Shown piece by piece: positions 11,766 through 24,600 of a stretch of DNA of 64,000 bases (positions are counted from its first letter, which is position 1; the number at the start of each line of letters is the position of its first letter). The position numbers were made by a program, and so were the translations under genes. Source of the stretch: Hyperoplus lanceolatus (Eukaryota; Chordata; Actinopteri; Uranoscopiformes; Ammodytidae); the NCBI GenBank assembly GCA_026929865.2, contig CM049403.1:1094001-1158000 (forward strand). Direction: 5' to 3'. Under the pieces are notes generated by a model, which was not told the DNA's origin, did not search any database, and saw only the letters and a list, made by a program, of their open reading frames with translations.

Positions 11766-13531
11766 TTTTGGAAACAGTGTTGCTGCCACATCATTTGTCC
11801 ACCAGAGAGCACTGACAAGTTATTTATTTTATCAACTGCAAAATTTCTCCCACAGTAAATCACAATTATTTAACAAGCACATTTAAGCAGTCCCTATCAA
11901 AAACAGTGACATATTGAACAAAAACATTCCTATAAGCTACGCACTGAGAGAGCTTTCAGTTACATCTTGTGCCCTCCATCTGCAGACTTCTAACAGCCGA
12001 TAAAAAGAACTGCTGATAAAATGATATTGCAGAAATAGTGTTATTGCTGTATTTGGCAGCTAAAAGGTAGCAAGAACTTGTTTTACAGGAATCCTAGGTC
12101 TGTTAAAAAGAATTTGCATTAATTGGCAACATTGCACCACAAGGTGCATTAGTAGCTTTTCTGGAGATTGGTTATCAAATTGATTGGTTATCAAATGATC
12201 TTTTGCAGCAATCTGTCTGTCTCAACTTTGAAGCCAACATGAGTGAACAGTCCTCAGTCCCAGAACATCAGACTGGGACGCTTTAATGAGAATTGAAGAA
12301 TGAATGGTCAATGTTGACATGTTGGAATTTCTTAAAAACAGTTGCTTTTACATCACTTGCCCACCAGAGTGTGCTCACTTGTAACTGTTAAATTACCAAC
12401 ACACTACATTATTATGCCAAAATAATTAAATACATTTAAGGGAGTGTCGACGTTGAATTACTTTTGCACTGTAGATTAGAACCGAGCTATCTCCGTTACC
12501 TACTGATAAAGACCATGTGACGTGGATGAAAGACCCGGGAATGATCCAGTAAGTTGTCCTTGTACTAAGACTTGTTTTTTGGCAAAATTATATTTCTAAA
12601 GTCAATATTGAACCCCTTAATATGTTGGCCGAATGACAGAAATCAGTGTATTAGATATTAGTATCTTTTGTCTGTCAGTTATATTAAAGGCTAGATTGAT
12701 TTTGTAAACATTTTTTATTAGGACTTTTGTCCCTAGAGCTTTTCAAAATGTACAATTAAAGTGAAGAGAATGCGGTCCACACCACTTTACAGCGTGGTCT
12801 AACACAGCAGCTCTTTGATCCTCTCTCTGTCCTTATTGTCTGATCACCAGCTCTCTTCATTTCCTCATCAGTTCTTTTGAAGAACAAGTTCCACACTGAG
12901 CCTAGCTGGTGATAATGTAGCAGCCACGCTGCACATGTGCCTGTCAGTGGCTCAGCATGTGCTATGGCTATCCCCCTTCACACCTCATTGACTTGGTGAA
13001 GCTAGCTCCACTGTCTCACTTCTACAGTCTTTGGTAACAGTTTGAGTCTGGTTTGAACTGTTACTTTGTAAAGTTTGTTCCCCCCTTGATCAACAAAAGA
13101 CAAAATAAACACTTCATTGCAATATTCTGGAAAACAGACCTGATGTTTGTCTCATCTATTTCCTTTTGGTAATGACCCTCTGATATGACTTTACAACTGG
13201 TAAAAGCTGAATAAAGGTATATTCTACCTAACCAATTGTAGTGTATGAAAAAGTCCTGTGTGATGAGGCATGATCATGACCACATAAATTCACAACACAT
13301 CTTTGGTCATACAAATGATAAAGGTATGTTATATTCAGCATTTAGTTTCATCTTAAATTTCTGTTGAAACTCCCCCTGTTCATTTGTCAAAGAAGGAAAG
13401 CAGTGTATTTAATAGGGTACAGATGTTTGTGTGACATGTAGAGCAAAGTTGTTTCACAAGAGTTTTTAATAATAAATGTGAGTGTCAGTCTGCAGTCTGC
13501 TTTATACTGCTGTTTATGATCTACAGATTTA
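11766..13531. other. Intergenic, no gene seen
   Basis: Mostly AT-rich, with no convincing ORF. Two segments of about 50 bp resemble each other (around 11777-11828 and 12340-12395, both centred on CCACCAGAG), so part of it is an old repeat of unknown family. Confidence 0.4.
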
Positions 13532-13968
13532 CACTCACCAGCCACTTTATTAGGTTCACCGGTTCATTTTCTTGTTGACACATATAACTAATCAGCCAAT
13601 CACATGGCAGAAACTCAATGCATCAATGACCATGTCCATCCCTTTATGACCACAGTGTACCCATCTTCTTATAGCTACTTCCAGCAGGATATCGAATCAT
13701 GTCACAAAGCTCAAATCATCTCAAACTGCTTTCTTGAACATGACAATGAGTTGACTGTACTCCAATGGCCTGCACCACATCTCAACCCAATAGAGTGTCT
13801 GGTGCTGCAACTGTGTGATGCTATCATGTCAACATGGACAAAAAGCTATGAGGAATGTTTCCAACACCTTGTTGGAAGCATGCCACAAAGAATGAAGGCA
13901 GTTCTGAAGACCAAAGGAGGTCTAATCCGGTACTAGCAAGGTTTACCTAATAAAGTGGCCTGTGAGTG
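13532..13968 (+). mobile_element. Tc1/mariner deletion derivative
   Basis: The left end CACTCACCAGCCACTTTATT and right end AATAAAGTGGCCTGTGAGTG are inverted repeats. TA precedes the left end (13530-13531). At 437 bp it is far shorter than an autonomous Tc1 element. It keeps only the C-terminal part of the transposase frame (see 13604-13936). Confidence 0.8.
13604..13936 (+). pseudogene. Tc1-like transposase C-terminal remnant
   Basis: An open frame of 110 residues with FQQD near residue 27 and a degraded LQWPAPHLNPIE at about residues 52-63. These correspond to the second Asp and the final Glu region of the DDE domain of Tc1-like transposases. The N-terminal paired-like DNA-binding region and the first catalytic Asp are missing because the element is internally deleted. 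Not functional. Confidence 0.75.
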
Positions 13969-14042
13969 AATATGCAACTGATAACGCTGTTGTCTTGAAG
14001 CTGAAGTCACTGATAAAAGTGGTAAAAAAAACTGATAAAAAT

Positions 14043-14066
14043 CACACACACACACACACACACACA
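14043..14066 (+). repeat. Short (CA)n microsatellite
   Basis: About 12 CA units directly before the foldback element at 14075. Confidence 0.9.
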
Positions 14067-14074
14067 TAAATGTA

Positions 14075-15378
14075 ATGAGAGATCTTTATGGAAGAAATTG
14101 GGCGCCACTAGATAAAACACGGATAAAACCAGGTCAGTTTAGGCCCACCAAACTGAACCCATACAGGTCAGACATGCTAAAAGGGTAGAAAATCTCAGAA
14201 GATCTCAGGAATAGAGTTGTCTGGGGACAGCTATAAATTAATTCAAAAAAAGTTTGAGCACCATCGGTCCACCGTGAGGCAAATCATCTACAAATGGAGA
14301 GCTTTAAGAGTGACTGAACATCTGCCTAGAAGTGGACTTCCTTCAAAAATATCTTCAAGCGCCACAAGAAAAGTATTTTTTTAGTTAAAAGCCAACCCAC
14401 ACATTACATCTAGTGATTTGCAGACCTCTCTTGCAACATCTGGGACAGATGTGCATGGTTCCACAATAGGAAGAAAACTCAGTCAACATGGCTTTCAAGG
14501 GAGGGTTGCTGAAGAAGCCTCTGCTCTCAAAAAAGAACAAAACTGCTTGTCACAGCTTTGCCAGAGAGCACCTGGAGATACCTGAAGTCTTAATCTGTGG
14601 ACAGATAAGTCCAAAATTGATCTGTTTGGTCATAACCAAAACCGCCATGTTTGGGCAAAAACGCAACTCTGCCTACCACCAACAGAACCTTCTCCCAAGT
14701 GAAGAATGGTGATGGCAAATGGTCTGCAAATCTCCAGATGTAATGTTTGGGTTGGCTTTTACCTGGAAAATCCCTTTTCTTGTGGTGCTTGAAGACATTT
14801 TTGAAGGAAGTCCACTTCTAGGCAGATGTTAAGTCACTCTTAAAGCTCTCCATTTGTAGATGATTTGCCTCACGGTGGGCCGATGGAGCTCAAACTTTTT
14901 TATACGAATGTATAGCTGTCCCCAGACAAATGTGCAACATCAAAACTCTATTCCTGAGATCCTCTGAGATTGTTTCCCCTTTGAGCATGTCTGACCTGTA
15001 TGGGTTCAGTTTGGTGAGCCTAAACTGACCTGGTTTTATCTTTGTTTTATCTAGGGGCGCCCAATTTCTTCCCTAAAGATCTCTCACTACATTGGTCTAT
15101 TTCATCAATCAGTTTGGCCCACCTGATTGTGTTTACCTTGCTCGATTTAAGCAATGCAGCTCAGGGTTCACAAACTTTTGCACATACAACATTTGTCAAA
15201 TAATTTGTTTTATCTATTTTAACAATTGATTTCTGGAAAAGAAAAATGTTGAATTGATAAACAAACATCTGTTATTTCATATAAAAAATACTGGTATTGA
15301 AAAAAATGTGTTAATAATGGTTAAAATAAATAAAATTCCAAAAGGCTCAAGGGGTTCACAAACTTTCGCACGACACTG
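14075..15378. mobile_element. Foldback Tc1-like element A
   Basis: Left arm (about 14080-14435) and right arm (about 14735-15095) are inverted copies with scattered differences. Both carry the N-terminal transposase region; on the left arm (+) a frame reads HRSTVRQIIYKWRAL, a typical Tc1 helix-turn-helix. The right side continues to a terminus ending GGTTCACAAACTTTCGCAC near 15375. A related terminus is repeated at 16936. The structure suggests two 5' halves joined head to head after loss of the 3' half. No intact transposase. Confidence 0.7.
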
Positions 15379-15802
15379 TATATATATATATTTGTATGTA
15401 CAATCATATGAAAAAGTTTGGGAACCCCTCTCAGCCGGCATTATAATTGACTCTGCTTTCACAAAAAAAAATATAAAAGTGGTATGTCTTTAATTTACCA
15501 GGAACAGCTAAGTACTGGGATGTTTTCCAAACAAAGATTTTTTGAAAAGCAGTATTTGGTTGTATGAAATAAAATAAAATGTGAAAAACTGGCTGAGCAA
15601 AAATATGGGAACCCTTTTGGTTTTGTTGATTTTAATGCCTGTAACAGCATGTAAAACTGATGACTTTAAACACAAAGTTGGTTGGATTATGTTGTTAAGC
15701 CTTGAACCTCATAGAAATGTCTGTTTAATCATGAGAAAATGTATTTTAGGTGCCTAAATGCAAGTTGCACTTCTCTTTGACTCTCTGCTGAAGTGAGACA
15801 AA

Positions 15803-16222
15803 ATGGGATCATCAAAACTGCTCCCAAAAGAAAAGAAAACAAAGATTATTCATTATCATGGTTTAGGGGAAGGCTATAAGAAGCTTTCCCAAAGGTTTCA
15901 ATTGTCAATTTCTACTGTAAGGAACGTTGTCAGGGAATGGAAGGACATAGGCACAGTTGCAGTTAAACCCAGGACTAGCAGACCAAGAAAAGTACAAGAG
16001 TTCAACAAATCAGTGCAATTTGCACCAAAACATCTGTATGGCCAGGTGATGAGAAGGAAGCCCTTTCTGCACCCACGCCACAGATACAGTTGCATGGAGT
16101 ATGCAAAAGCTCATTTAGACAAGCCAGATTCATATTGGAAGAAAATGCTTTGGACTGATGAGACACAAATTAAGTTATTTGGTCTTTATAAAAAGCAGAT
16201 GTTTTGGTGCAAATTGCGCTGA
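15803..16222 (+). pseudogene. Tc1-like transposase, internally deleted
   Basis: 139 residues open. The N-terminus MGSSKLLPKEKK is followed by a helix-turn-helix (QLSISTVRNVVREW) and a GRPR-like hook (SRPRK). The frame then jumps to a region ending in LWTDETQIKLFG, the first catalytic Asp motif of Tc1 transposases. Between them the second DNA-binding helix region present in the minus-strand copy is deleted. The frame ends before the second Asp and Glu. Not functional. Confidence 0.75.
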
Positions 16223-16431
16223 ATTGTTGAACGATGTACAGATACACAATCTGCAGCCAGATGTTCTTGCAGGTCTTTGGAGGTGATCTGTGGGTTGTGT
16301 GCAACCATTCTCACAATCCTCCACCTATGCCGCTCCTGTTTTTTTCTTGGTCTGCCATGTCTGGGTTTAACTGCCACTGTGCCTGTGTCCTTCCATTCCC
16401 TGACAACGTTCCCTACAGTCGAAATTGACAA
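16186..16431 (-). pseudogene. Tc1-like transposase N-terminal half, inverted copy
   Basis: The minus-strand frame keeps the helix-turn-helix, the hook motif HGRPRKKQE and the second DNA-binding region (ITSKDLQEHL, VHRSTIQRNL) missing from the + copy. It stops before the catalytic domain. The likely start ATG lies upstream near 16530, out of frame with this segment because of a small indel. Confidence 0.65.
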
Positions 16432-16935
16432 TTGAAACCTTTGGGAAAGCTTCTTGTAGCCTTCCCCTAAACCATGACAATGAACAATCTTTGTTTTTCA
16501 GATCTTTTGGGAGCTGTTTTGATGATCCCATTCTGTCTCACTTCAGCAGAGAGTCAAAGAGAAGTGCAACTTGCATTTAGGCACCTAAAATACATTTTCT
16601 CATGATTAAACAGACATTTCAATGAGGTTCAAGGCTTAACAACATAATCCAACCAACTTTGTGTTTAAAGTCATCAGTTTTACATGCTGTTACAGGCATT
16701 AAAATCAACAAAACCACAAGGGTTCCCATATTTTTGCACAGCCAGTTTTTCACATTTTATTTTATTTCATACAACCAAATACTGCTTTTCAAAAAATCTT
16801 TGTTTGGAAAACATCCCAGTACTTAGCTGTTCCTGGTAAATTAAAGACTTACCACTTTTATTTTTTTTTGTGAAAGCAGAGTCAATTATAATGCCGGCTG
16901 AGAGGGGTCCCCAAACTTTTTCATATGACTGTATA

Positions 16936-17023
16936 CAGTGCTGTGTGAAAGTTTGTGAACCCGTTGAGCCTTTTGGAATTTTATTTATTTTAACCATTAT
17001 TAATTCATTTTTATCAATACCAG

Positions 17024-17030
<7 letters not shown>
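16936..17030 (+). mobile_element. Terminus of Tc1-like family A, truncated
   Basis: CAGTGCTGTGTGAAAGTTTG and the following 75 bp are the inverse of 15290-15376 with few differences. The copy is cut off by the TA microsatellite. Confidence 0.7.
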
Positions 17031-17094
<64 letters not shown>

Positions 17095-17118
17095 CATAAT
17101 CAGTATATATATATATAA
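17031..17118. repeat. (TA)n microsatellite
   Basis: About 30 TA units to 17090 and a second short run at 17105-17117. Confidence 0.95.
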
Positions 17119-17133
17119 CAGCACATATAACTT

Positions 17134-18092
17134 ATCAGCCAATCTGCTCAGGGCTGGAATAGTTTTCCTTCAAGAAACCCACTCACATGACTCTGACCAT
17201 GGGCGATTAAGTAAATGCTGGCGTGGACAATTTTTTCATTCTAATTTCAGGGCTAAGGCTAGGGGCACAGCTATCCTTATTGATAGTAATATTCCTTTTG
17301 AGTCCTCAAACATTATATCAGACAAAAATGGACGTTTTATTATTGTCTCAGGCAAACTTTACAATAAGTCAGTCATCTTGGCCAACGTCTACGCGCCTAA
17401 CGTCGATGATGTAGAATTCTTTAAGAGATTTTTTTCTCAACTCCCCGATCTCAATTCCCATTCTCTTATTCTTGGTGGGGATTTTAATTGTTATCTAGAT
17501 CCAGTCTTAGATCGCTCTTCCCCCAAACCTGCCACTCTTAGCAGATCTGCAGGTTATATCAAATCATTTCTTGCTGATTATAGCCTCTCTGATCCATACA
17601 GGTTTTTATACCCCACAGGAAGAGAATATTCATTCTTTTCACATGTTCATCACACTTACACCCAAATTGATTATTTTTAATTTTCGCTTGTTGGAAGTCT
17701 TATTTTGAAAGGGACACACCAGGAAATGGTGAAACTACAGCGAAAGCTGCCGGTATGAAGTCAATATGACTCGCAGCAGAGTATTTCTCTATCAGTTAAA
17801 GCAGAGAGACCTGAGAGAGACGCGCGGCTACCCCCTCCCCTCTTTTATCTGATTTTATTTTATTTCTTTATGTTTTTTTTTTTCATATTGATTGTTTATT
17901 TGTTTCTTGTAGCGTGTATTTTTTTTGTGCTGTTTTTTTTTTTTTATGCAGGATTGTTTGTGGTTGGGTGGGGGGGTGGGATATGGGCGGGGTGTGTTCG
18001 GGGGAAGAAAAAAGGGGAAAAATTCAATCATTGTACTGTATTTGCTTCGCAAATCTTTTGATGAATAAAAAAACCTTTGTCAGAAACTCATA
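17134..18092 (+). mobile_element. L1-clade LINE fragment, 5'-truncated and internally deleted
   Basis: One open frame from about 17140 to 17680 matches the apurinic endonuclease domain at the start of LINE ORF2. It has VFLQETHS, a LANVYAPN strand and GGDFNCYLDP, the catalytic Asn/Glu/Asp motifs of this fold. The frame stops at 17678 and no reverse transcriptase follows. The next 400 bp look like an L1 3' UTR: T-rich, a G-rich stretch at 17965-18000, and a terminal AATAAA-like GATGAATAAAAAAACC near 18060. The reverse transcriptase is therefore deleted. Poly-A is not distinct. Confidence 0.75.
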
Positions 18093-18115
18093 TATATATA
18101 AAAAAATAATGTTAA

Positions 18116-18250
18116 TGTAATACCGTCATTTATTACATTGCAACAGTTTATTTGTTCAGAAATGTTATTGGCAAGTTATTACATTATCGGCTTTTATAAC
18201 ATTAAAAACTTAAAATGACTACATTATTGGCTGTTAATACGTTATGGACA
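18116..18250. repeat. Degenerate TTACATTATTGGC-type repeat
   Basis: Several imperfect copies of TTATTACATTATTGGCT-like phrases on the + strand. Low-complexity; the family was not recognised. Confidence 0.4.
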
Positions 18251-18288
18251 ATTTTTGGCTGCAACAACAGCGCATGAGTATTTTAGTT

Positions 18289-18294
18289 TTTATT
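18289..18294 (-). terminator. Candidate ttr polyadenylation signal
   Basis: AATAAA on the minus strand, about 254 nt after the ttr stop codon. A plausible 3' UTR length for ttr, but not proven; other TTTATT hexamers occur near 18124 and 18146. Confidence 0.4.
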
Positions 18295-18360
18295 GTGTTA
18301 AAAAGGGCTGAGCTATTCTCTCAAACAGATCATCAAAGGATGTAGACAAAATCAGATCGT

Positions 18361-18381
18361 CTGTCTGTCTGTCTGTCTGTC

Positions 18382-18417
<36 letters not shown>
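18361..18417 (+). repeat. (CTGT)n(GT)n microsatellite
   Basis: About six CTGT units followed by GT units. Falls in the probable ttr 3' UTR. Confidence 0.9.
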
Positions 18418-18418
<1 letters not shown>

Positions 18419-18547
18419 ACATGGTGATGAAGGAAGATTTGTTCACAAGACGAAAAAAACAGAAGATTTTGCGCTGCATTCATCTCACTGTCCCAATCCC
18501 TCAAGCAGACTGGACATATCTATGGTGTGTGTGTGTCACAGTGTGAG

Positions 18548-18655
18548 TCACTGGTGGGCGTTGATGACCACGGCTGTGGTAGTGTAGGAGAACGGACTGA
18601 GCAGCAAGGCCAAGGTATAGTGACGATGACCTTCAGCATGGGCCTCAAACACCAC
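18548..18655 (-). CDS. ttr: ttr exon 4 (coding part)
   Basis: The acceptor TGTGCAG is followed by GTGGTGTTTGAG. 35 residues then TGA. Encodes the FG loop and the GH strands ([20 protein letters not shown]). Phase 0. Confidence 0.97.
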   Translation of the reverse strand: MVFEAHAEGHRHYTLALLLSPFSYTTTAVVINAHQ

Positions 18656-21600
18656 CTGCACACACACGCACACACACAAACACACGCACACACACACACA
18701 CACACACACAGAACAGTGGTTTAGAAAGTACTACTCCCACTGTCTATTGCCATTTTTATTTTCCCTTGTGTTCTTTACACTACATTGAGACCCCTTCCTG
18801 CTGTGAAAAAAGTAACTATCTAACTTTTACTCTCTGAGTATATTTTATATGAGCAAATTTTTACTTAAGTAATATTTATCAGCCTTTAGCTCAGTTGGTA
18901 AGGCGTCCCCCTCCCGGGCCGGGCCCAGCAGCAGACCCGGGTTCGATTCCCACCCGCCGTCGTTCTCTGCATGTCACTCCCCTCTCTGCCCCATTTCACC
19001 TCTGTCTCTCTGCACTGTCAATAAAGCATAAAAATGCCAAAAAAAATATCTTTAAAAAAAAAAAACTTTTCCGGAAATGGATCAAGTAAGACAGGTTTGT
19101 GGAGGGAGAAGAGTGTCAGTGAGTGTGAATGATGGGAGAAAGACAGAGCTGTAATTTCTGATTAAATACAGTAAGGGCTACACTAATAGACCCTGTTGTG
19201 AATCATGGTCTCTCATTGAGAGAGGCAGGGTTGAGAGTGCAACCCAATCAGCAAACATCTACAGTTGCATCCGTTATACGAATTTTCCAGCAAACAAACA
19301 GGTGAGAGTTGCATCCTTAAAGTAAATAACAACATTACAGGAATTGATTTCTGTATTGCAATTATAGAATATTTACACAGATGAATATGTAATTTGGAAA
19401 TGTACTCAATAAAATATAAAATAAAAATATGTATCCATCTATTGAAGCAAACTTCTGATATTATTTTTTTTTTTTTACCTAAAACAACTGGTATGTTATA
19501 AAATAAACAATTTCATATGAACTTATTTCACTCTTTCCTCAAAGAAAATATGTAAATTGTGTGAAGTATTTAAAATTTTTCAAACTGGAAAGATTACAAG
19601 TTTGGAATTTGTGTATTGGGGTTTGATGCTAGTGTTTATACTATGAGTGTGTTCTGAGTGACAGTATGTGTTATCTCAGGGGCACTTTACACGGTGAAAA
19701 CGTGACAGTTTTCACATTTTTGGTAAAAAAAACGTTCAGAAAGAATTTATTTGAAATATTCACTCGTACACATGTTTTCAGAGGAAACGGGCCGAAATCG
19801 CTGTAGTAGGCATGCCAAGCCAATAGTCAGCGGTGACACTTAACCTAGTAGATAGCTCTTCCGGTACAATTTGATGCATAAAACCTTACTCTAACCGAAA
19901 ATTAATGCCATTAACGTTGATAAAGCAGTTGGTGTAAGCTTGGGGTTACAAGTAATGTAAATTACAAGCTTCCTGTCCTCTTATTTCACCGCATTAAACT
20001 CGTGAAAACAGAAGACATGCTGATAGTGAAGGGGCTTTGTGAGCGGCTACTTTCCTGTTAGGCATACTTCAAAATAAAAGTCGACTCATGTTTGTCCAGT
20101 GAAATGCTATTAATGTTTAGCCAGTGAAATGCTTTTACTGTGAAGCCGTAGCCTTAATGCTCCTTTTGTTGAACAGTAACTTAACCGCTGCGCGCTGAAC
20201 TATGGATAGTGTTTTTTAATGTAGAGAGAGCCGTGTCCCTGGCATATAGAAGCTACACACGTTTATTTTGCTAGAAAAACAGGCAAAGCACAAATCTTTC
20301 CCCAGACAAAGTGGCGGGTGGTCTCAATAACTTACTAATCGCTCAGACTAAATTGGCGAGTGTTATATTTGAGCCCTGCACGACACTCTCCGCTGATCAC
20401 AGTAATGGTGGCGCGGAGACACCTTTCATGTTATGTTGTCTTCTAACTTTATAACTCGCGTGTAGGTATTTTGACTGCAAATGTTATAGACTATGCATAC
20501 GCATACGTGAAGTGGAGCCGTGACGTAGGCGTTACCAGGGAAAATGTTTTCGGTGTTTACAAGAAACCAAACCCGTTGTGTTTTCCAAAAAATCCTCCCT
20601 GGGAGTTGATCTCAAACTTGCGGTTTCATGCCTGCGTTTGCTGTTTTCATGTAAATTATATAGTGCAACCGCGAAAATATTTTCCGCGTATGCACCGTTT
20701 CGTGTTGTCGTATGAACAGCCCCTCAATGAGGCTGGTTCATAGTGTTTGCTGCACTGAACCTGTTTTGCAGGTGAAATGAACTGTTCAGCTACAGTGACC
20801 GTTGGTAGTGCAGACTACTGTAGTTAGAGTTTTGCACATTGAGCTCCAGTTGTGCCCACTGTGGGTTAGCGATAGAAAACAACTGTAACATGGATTCATT
20901 CACTTTGCGATGACACGGCGGTGTTATTAAGTGAGTTGACACTTACATCAGCTACTTCATGAAATGGCGTGCTCCCCTCATTCTTCCAGTACGTTTTGGT
21001 ATCAAACTCAACCCGATACACTCCTGCTGGGAACTGCTGCTCTGTGATCAGATTGTGGGTCTCTCCAGTGGCATCCGTCACTCTGCAGCAAGGGACAGGG
21101 AAATATGTCTGCATGGTTTGAACATTAGTCTGAATAAGCACAAAACAGCCTTAAAAAATCAAATGTTTCTAATATTACAGGTGCATCTCATAGTATTAGA
21201 ATTTCATAGAAAAGTTCAATTGCTTCTGTTATCTAATTCAAAAGGTTCTAAATATTCTATATTCATTAGACACACACTTAAATATTTCACAATTATTTTT
21301 GTTTGATTTTGCTGATTACAGTTTACAGCTCATAGAGGGCAATAGGGTACCACCCCCCTTGATCCATAACAGCAAAAAACTAAAATAATATAAAAACAAT
21401 GATGAGAAAAATAATAAATATAATGAAAATAATATTTACAATTATCATTTATGATTTCAATACAGTTTTTACCTGCATCTAAGTCTGACTATCATTGTCC
21501 AATCAGCTTTTGTGTTCCGTACTGTCACTCTCGGGCGATGTCGGGCTGATTGAAAATCGCCCTGAGCACTCTCATAGACTTTCATGTAAAAGCTTTTTTT

Positions 21601-24600
21601 TTTCAAACTGTAGGCCCCTCAATGCAATCTCTATGGGTTCCGGGGGTGATCGCCCCAACGTGTTGTCGTCATATGTACAGTAAACAATGGACCAATTAGT
21701 GACTGATACAGTCACATGTCCGGTCTGCTGACCAAAGTGGTCACGTTCAAGTTCAATACAAATAACTTTATATCAACTCAGGCGAGGCTGGTGAACAACT
21801 AGTTGGATTGGGGGATCGTATGACCACGGGTTTTTCACAGGGCTCGTTTGAACAGATAAGGGGGCTAGCAGGATGCTAAGAAGCTAACGCTCTGTTCTGC
21901 AACCGCTGCATTTTGATTAGACTGTATAATGGCTTTTGATCGATCCTGATCTCAGCACAGACACCGCATGACCCCTATGCATCATCTCTCCAAAAAGGTG
22001 AAAAAACATTAAATATCAATTTGCATATGGACTGGCCAGCACCGTTCAACAGCTGATCCATAGACTGTTAATACTCTGACCTGTGCTATCACCTCGCCTA
22101 CCAAGTAAGGGTGCTGTAGACAGTAGTAACCTAACCAATGTGATGATTAGCACTGTTAAAGGTGCTGTAAGCGGAATGGTTCTTTTAGCTAACTTCCTGT
22201 CAGTTACTGCAGTTAGCAGTCCCCTCGCTCGTCCCTTAATAATTAATGCACTGCGGTCTTCAAGCAGCAAGTTATCTAGCATCATCTCAGATCCATAAGT
22301 GTGATAAAACATGATAAAAACCATCAAAACAGACATTGGGAAGGATTTTTACCTGCTCCGCCATTGTAGGCGCATACACATTCACCCATCTGTTGCTCTG
22401 GCATGCACCGGCAGTGAGACCATGGAGTGTATATACTATATATGAGTGAGACGAGTGTCGGTTTGTAGCGTTCAAAAATTTCGGGATACACCAAAAAGTT
22501 TATTTGCCAATTACATGCAGAGCAGCTGACCGAGAGATCGGCTTTATGAAACGTGCACATTATGTAAGTGATCACTGTATGAATAAAGAGCGATTTAACA
22601 CTTATATTAACATAAATAAACCGCTTACTTCACCTTTAACCCCTTCAGACCCTGCGTCCATTGGAATGGACATGACATATTTCTTTCTCTAAACCAATAA
22701 ATACTCTGTATTTGGATGATGTCAGCACTGCTGGTTACTGATTGGATCCTGATTATCCAATCAAAATCATGTAATGACTTTGAGCATGCTCTGAGAGAGT
22801 GACAGACATCTGACAAGACAAGTATGGCTGAGCCGATCCAGAGAGGGAAAAGTAACTGCCCATTTTCAATCTAAAATCTACATTTATGTTCATGCTAACC
22901 AAACAAACGTGCACTCAGTGTAACTATTACAAGTGATAATATTTGAAGTTATTTTGAACATATGTCACGTAATTAATTTGTAGGATTTTTTCAAAGTCCG
23001 ATGTCCAATGCAATGGACATCAGGAGTCGAGCGAATAACCTTGTTAAAGGTTAATTAGCCTACTATAAAAAGCATGGTTATGTGTAGGAAGTTCCATGAT
23101 CGTTTTACTGAAGGCAAAACTGATTTGTTTTTTATGTCATCTTATCTACAATCCTACATACGTAGAAAATACCGCGGAGATTTTGAAAGTACGGGCCACC
23201 CGGCGCCGACCGCCAGCCCCGCATCAGCGATGCCCCACCCGTCGGCCGTGCTCGAACGCTTCTACGAACCGCCGCCGCGCGCTTTCCGAACTCAAGTCCC
23301 AAGTTGTGGCCGATTGAAGGTCGCAATCGTGGCAAATCTGCAGAAAAATGGCCGCTCTCGCGAATACGTTTTCGTTAAGGGCGGCAGGTTTTTTGAGCTA
23401 TCTCGCTAAAACTTCATACACATGTGTATGTTGGTCCCCTTATGCTGTGTACACAGTTCGGTGATGATAGGTTGGAAATCCACAAAGTTGATGTCACTTG
23501 ACTGTATTTCAGGCCACGCAAATTTGGGATGAAAAAAATAATCATGGCTGACCCCTATGGTCCAAGAGGCTTTATTGTAGAGCACCATGAGCTGTACAAG
23601 TGTAAGAAATTTAAAGTCAATCAGAGTCAGTGTCATAGTCCCCCGAGGCTCCATGAGAAATTTGGTGTTGATACAGTAAAATTTGACTAAGTTGTGGTTA
23701 AAACCCTGTTTTTCAGTTTATGCTAATTAGCGGAAAATATTCCCAGGCGGACTTATATGGTCCCCAGAGGCTTTTTTATAGAGCACCCTAGTCTCGCAAA
23801 GCCAGACCAAACTACGGCAAGTAGTATGGTCTGGAAGCACTCCGTTTAGAGCCGTCTATTCGGGGGGAAACTGGGCTGGCCTGTTTTTATTTATTTAAAC
23901 CAATCACAATCATCTACGGCGGGGCTAACCCCGGGAAGCAGCCAATGGAGGCGTAGCGTTGTTTGCCGACGCCAGCACTTAATAGACGCTGGCGGGAGTG
24001 GTCAAGCCAGACTATAGAGCACCCTAACATACACCTGTGTGAGAAATTTCAAGTCAATCGGACTTACGGTGTGAGGGGCGAGGCCTCTCAAACTTTCTTC
24101 AGTCGGGGCTTAATAACAGCGCCCCCTAGCGGAAATTCAAAAAAACTGTATAACAGCACACCCCGTGGGGTAGGGATGCACGTTCTGTAAAATGTTTGCA
24201 TGTCTGCGTGTAACGGTGTGCTAGAAAATGAGGCGGAAGAAATATGAAGAAGAAGTAACAAAAAAGTATGGTGGAGAACAATAATTACGGCCCCTCAACA
24301 CTTGAGGGCCCGTACTTAATAATACACTTTATTTACTATGTTACAAAATGCTTAACAAAAGACCATAACACATAACATATATTAAGGAGCAATGCTGTTT
24401 GAAAGTAAGCAATGGAATTTAAAAATGAATACCAAATCCAACTCTAAGGGAGCCATTGTCGGGAGGCGATAGCAGAGCGATCATGCCTATTGGTGCCTGT
24501 AATAAGTGAGTGGAGAGAGCCCTGGCCCTCAGTAACGTGCATCTCAATTATCAAGAAAGAGAAAAGATACAAATGTACAACTTTTATTTAGATCAGCAGT

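Larger units (their letters stand above)
15400..16934. mobile_element. Foldback Tc1-like element B
   Basis: The ends ATCATATGAAAAAGTTTGGG (left) and its near-perfect inverse (right, to 16934) bound a near-palindrome. The left arm carries a transposase N-terminal frame on the + strand (15803-16222), and the right arm carries the corresponding frame on the - strand (about 16186-16530). The arms are nearly 600 bp and very similar. The centre is near 16200. It lies between two inverted termini of family A, making one inverted structure of about 1.75 kb. Confidence 0.75.
18656..20946 (-). other. ttr intron 3
   Basis: Contains a CA-rich stretch (18659-18711), a SINE (18879-19068), AT-rich unique sequence to 19677 and a TIR element (19678-20724). 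No coding sequence seen. Confidence 0.85.

Noticed and set aside
18879..18960. tRNA-like A and B boxes (also at 25774, 36849 and 55409)
   Set aside because: They belong to SINEs: no proper acceptor stem or anticodon arm, and SINE bodies and tails follow.
23074..23409. 111-codon ORF with RRPPAP-type GC-rich composition
   Set aside because: Lies in an unclassified repeat block; no motif, start context or splice signals.
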